Assembly: GCA_045636025.1 (NCBI GenBank)
Contig: JAZTWP010000023.1
Span: forward strand, 1-6,641
Length of the DNA: 6,641 bases
Direction: 5' to 3'
Source of the DNA: UBA1081 sp045636025
GTDB taxonomy: Bacteria; Bacillota; Clostridia; Oscillospirales; Acutalibacteraceae
In this document: positions 5,560-6,641 of the stretch, piece by piece
Numbering within the stretch: the first letter of the stretch is position 1
How the letters are laid out: every line of letters begins with the position of its first letter
Program-made: the position numbers and the translations under genes
Notes under the pieces: generated by a model
Told to the model about the DNA's origin: nothing
Databases searched by the model: none
Seen by the model: only the letters and a program-made list of their open reading frames with translations

Positions 5560-6641
5560 AGGGTAATTCCACCACCCACATATTTAAAGCCCTGCACAGC
5601 CCTAAAATGACCGCCAAAACCGCTATTTACAACTTTATTCCCTTTTGCTTTTGCTGACTTTGCAAGTGATTTGTAACTTTTAGCCTTATTGTCACCGTAC
5701 AGCTTAGCTGAACACTGAACCCATTTATCAGACCGCCGCAAAGCTGAGCATAATTGAGGATGTGAAGTGTGAAAATATACAGGCAACTGCTTATTTCTTC
5801 TGCCGTTTCCGTCAAGGTGATATTGAGCAACAGCATTCAGAAACTTTGTGCCAACTCCCGCCCCTTGCCATTCCGGCATTGTTACAAGCCTTGTTGCCCG
5901 GTAGCCTTTAAGGTGAAACCACGGGCTGACAGCAAGGTGACAAGCAAGCTCACCGCCAACTGTGCCGACAAAATATTCAGCTGCAATCGGCATAGGTAAA
6001 TCTAAATAATAATGCGGTTTAAAATATCGCCAATAACTGCCGTTGACCTTCCTGATTTCCAATTCAATAGTTGGTCTTTGCCGGGGATAACCTCTTTCAA
6101 AAGTTTTTGTGTTTGTATCAATTACCCAATCAGGCTGAAGCCAATCAACAACATCAAAATGCGGTGTTAAAAGAACAACTTTACCTTTTGGGTTTTCTCT
6201 TCGCCAAGCCTTTTGAAAAGCTGAAGCCCCTATTTTTGCAATTTGTCTGTCAATAACTGAGGTAAATTCGTCAACAACAACTTCATCAGGTTTGTTGCAG
6301 ATCAGCCTTGCAAGACCTGCCCTGAATTGTTCACCGTTTGAAAGAACTTTAAAAGGTCGAAGCCAAGCGGGAACATCACCTAAGCCCACTGAAGCAAGAA
6401 GCCCGGTCACTGTGTTAAAATCACCGCCGGGTGCAATATCGTCAATTATAGGTTTGCTGCTATTCCAACCTTCAGCAAGATTAACTATCTTGTTTTCGCC
6501 GAATATCTGTTTACCGATTGAAGTCTTTCCTGAGCCTGAAGCACCTACTACAACACCGATATTCCATTCACCGGATAAATCAACACCGTCAATAATTAAA
6601 TCGAAATTGCAGCCGCTTTCTGCATTGAATAGGCTTTTCAC
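5556..6641 (-). CDS. Phage ABC-type ATPase fused to GNAT acyltransferase (start at window edge)
   Basis: A two-domain protein of 361 visible residues. The N-terminal half is a soluble ABC ATPase: Walker A GASGSGKT (33-40), ABC signature LSNGEQ (100-105), Walker B VVVDEF (121-126), D-loop SVID (128-131) and switch histidine H161. The C-terminal half is a GNAT fold with the acyl-CoA-binding motif RLVTMPEWQGAGVG (251-264), followed by HTSHP (291-295) and a closing FKYVGG. No membrane segment is visible, so this is not a transporter. The architecture matches the family described as an ABC-type ATPase fused to an acetyltransferase domain (COG2401). The substrate is unknown; modification of DNA, RNA or protein is possible. 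The first visible codon is GTG at exactly the last base of the window, so the start and ribosome binding site cannot be judged and the gene may extend further. It overlaps the next gene by ATGA. Confidence 0.85.
   Translation of the reverse strand: MKSLFNAESGCNFDLIIDGVDLSGEWNIGVVVGASGSGKTSIGKQIFGENKIVNLAEGWNSSKPIIDDIAPGGDFNTVTGLLASVGLGDVPAWLRPFKVLSNGEQFRAGLARLICNKPDEVVVDEFTSVIDRQIAKIGASAFQKAWRRENPKGKVVLLTPHFDVVDWLQPDWVIDTNTKTFERGYPRQRPTIELEIRKVNGSYWRYFKPHYYLDLPMPIAAEYFVGTVGGELACHLAVSPWFHLKGYRATRLVTMPEWQGAGVGTKFLNAVAQYHLDGNGRRNKQLPVYFHTSHPQLCSALRRSDKWVQCSAKLYGDNKAKSYKSLAKSAKAKGNKVVNSGFGGHFRAVQGFKYVGGGITL

Noticed and set aside
1..6641. CRISPR array, tRNA gene, insertion sequence or attachment site
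   Set aside because: No regularly spaced repeats, tRNA-like cloverleaf, transposase motifs or integrase/att signatures were seen in the window.

Overview
The window is a piece of a tailed-phage or prophage late region, with every convincing gene on the minus strand, so it reads from right to left. The host is most likely a gut-type member of the Clostridia (Ruminococcus/Oscillospiraceae or Lachnospiraceae-like). This rests on the moderate-to-low GC, strong AGGAG-type ribosome binding sites, tightly overlapped genes and the style of the phage proteins. It is an inference from style, not an identification. The portal and minor head proteins are of the SPP1 gp6/gp7 type, which suggests a long non-contractile tail, but no tail gene is present to confirm that.

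Layout in transcription order: (1) 6641-5556, a soluble ABC-type ATPase fused to a GNAT acyltransferase, running to the window edge; (2) 5559-5341, a 72-residue protein of unknown function overlapping it by ATGA; (3) 5340-5214, a noncoding leader that folds into a multi-hairpin RNA closed by a long-range stem and ending in a U-tract directly before the next ribosome binding site; (4) 5213-4734, small terminase; (5) 4737-4405, a small HExxH protein, probably a zinc metallopeptidase; (6) 4408-3155, large terminase; (7) 3155-1797, portal; (8) 1807-353, a MuF-type minor head protein with a long extra C-terminal domain resembling polymorphic-toxin tips; (9) 344-108, a 78-residue protein, the likely immunity partner; (10) a small GNRA-loop hairpin and a clean intrinsic terminator at 89-33.

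Genes 4 to 9 form one translationally coupled unit: junctions are ATGA, ATGA, TAATG, an 11-base overlap and an 8-base gap. The two terminases and the portal make the DNA-packaging motor, and the MuF protein sits at the portal or inside the head. The two most interesting points are the MuF toxin/immunity-like cassette at the 3' end of the unit, and the structured terminator-like leader in front of the small terminase. That leader shares a 14-base terminator arm with the terminator at the far end. Scaffold, capsid and tail genes are not in the window and would be expected beyond position 1.
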